Below, piece by piece: positions 63,957-64,000 of a DNA stretch of 64,000 nt. The number at the start of each line of letters is the position of its first letter. Position 1 is the stretch's first letter. This stretch comes from Mesorhizobium sp. M2D.F.Ca.ET.226.01.1.1 (GTDB lineage: Bacteria; Pseudomonadota; Alphaproteobacteria; Rhizobiales; Rhizobiaceae): the NCBI RefSeq assembly GCF_004022705.2, contig NZ_RZOY02000005.1:62001-126000 (forward strand). Reading direction: 5' to 3'. The notes beneath the pieces are model-generated. The model did no database searches and was not told where the DNA came from. It was given only the letters and a program-made list of their open reading frames with translations. The translations under genes were made by a program, and so were the position numbers.

Positions 63957-64000
63957 AGGCAATTCCGGGCGGAAAACCGCTACACACTTTTCCAGGAATT
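63957..64000. repeat. Short interspersed hairpin repeat, form 1, copy e (cut by window end)
   Basis: GGCAATTCCGGGCGGAAAA / CACTTTTCCAGGAATT around CCGCTACA. It lies 13 bp after the form 2 unit, so both forms stand in tandem. Confidence 0.8.

Overview
The window looks like chromosome of a rhizobial alphaproteobacterium, most likely Mesorhizobium or a close relative. It is GC-rich. It carries SUF-based Fe-S assembly genes, a purC-purS-purQ / purL-(membrane gene)-bolA-grxD purine block, a DUF1476 (F1-ATPase inhibitor zeta) gene, DUF1127, single-domain sugar ABC ATPases, an Omp25/31-type porin and rhizobial intergenic palindromes. The genus is inferred from gene families and repeats, not from a database search. 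I see no prophage, insertion sequence or CRISPR array.

Layout. 1-4.7 kb: a fucU-like mutarotase and a ribokinase, then a scruffy stretch with a tiny RiPP-like ORF, a broken hydrolase fragment, a porin between two copies of an ~85-bp direct repeat, tRNA-Asp, tRNA-Val and a secreted cysteine-repeat protein. 4.8-9.7 kb (minus): a sugar ABC importer (ROK regulator, ATPase, binding protein, permease) with an SDR dehydrogenase. 9.9-15.2 kb (minus): a six-gene operon (FAD-dependent 2-hydroxyacid dehydrogenase, GntR regulator, VOC protein, NMT1/SsuA-type ABC importer), divergent from an M24-fold hydrolase that has lost its metal ligands; this looks like a catabolic unit for an unidentified compound. 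16.7-27 kb: envelope and housekeeping genes (M23 peptidase, peroxiredoxin, giant AsmA-like protein, tyrS, GT39 glycosyltransferase, PAP2 phosphatase, alpha/beta hydrolase).

27.2-34.4 kb: the suf operon, cysteine desulfurase-sufB-sufC-sufD-sufS-DUF59-sufA, with a palindromic element just before sufS. 34.5-38 kb: RidA, GFA and TfoX-like proteins, then a pseudouridine pair (psuG and a PfkB kinase). 38.3-46.4 kb: recA, alaS, a GST coupled to a glycosyltransferase-like gene, icd and a TrmJ-like methyltransferase. 46.5-53.5 kb: murI, an RNB ribonuclease, small stress or secreted proteins, rpsD, ttcA and an inositol-phosphatase-like gene. 53.5-63.9 kb: a Bcr/CflA exporter, then grxD, bolA, a membrane gene and purL; a MocR regulator divergent from a DUF1127 gene; two envelope genes; purQ, purS, purC; and the DUF1476 gene.

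Short hairpin repeats recur between genes in at least two related forms (around 31, 23573, 34951, 39622, 47238, 49638, 49963, 63900 and 63957). They sit against start or stop codons in several places.
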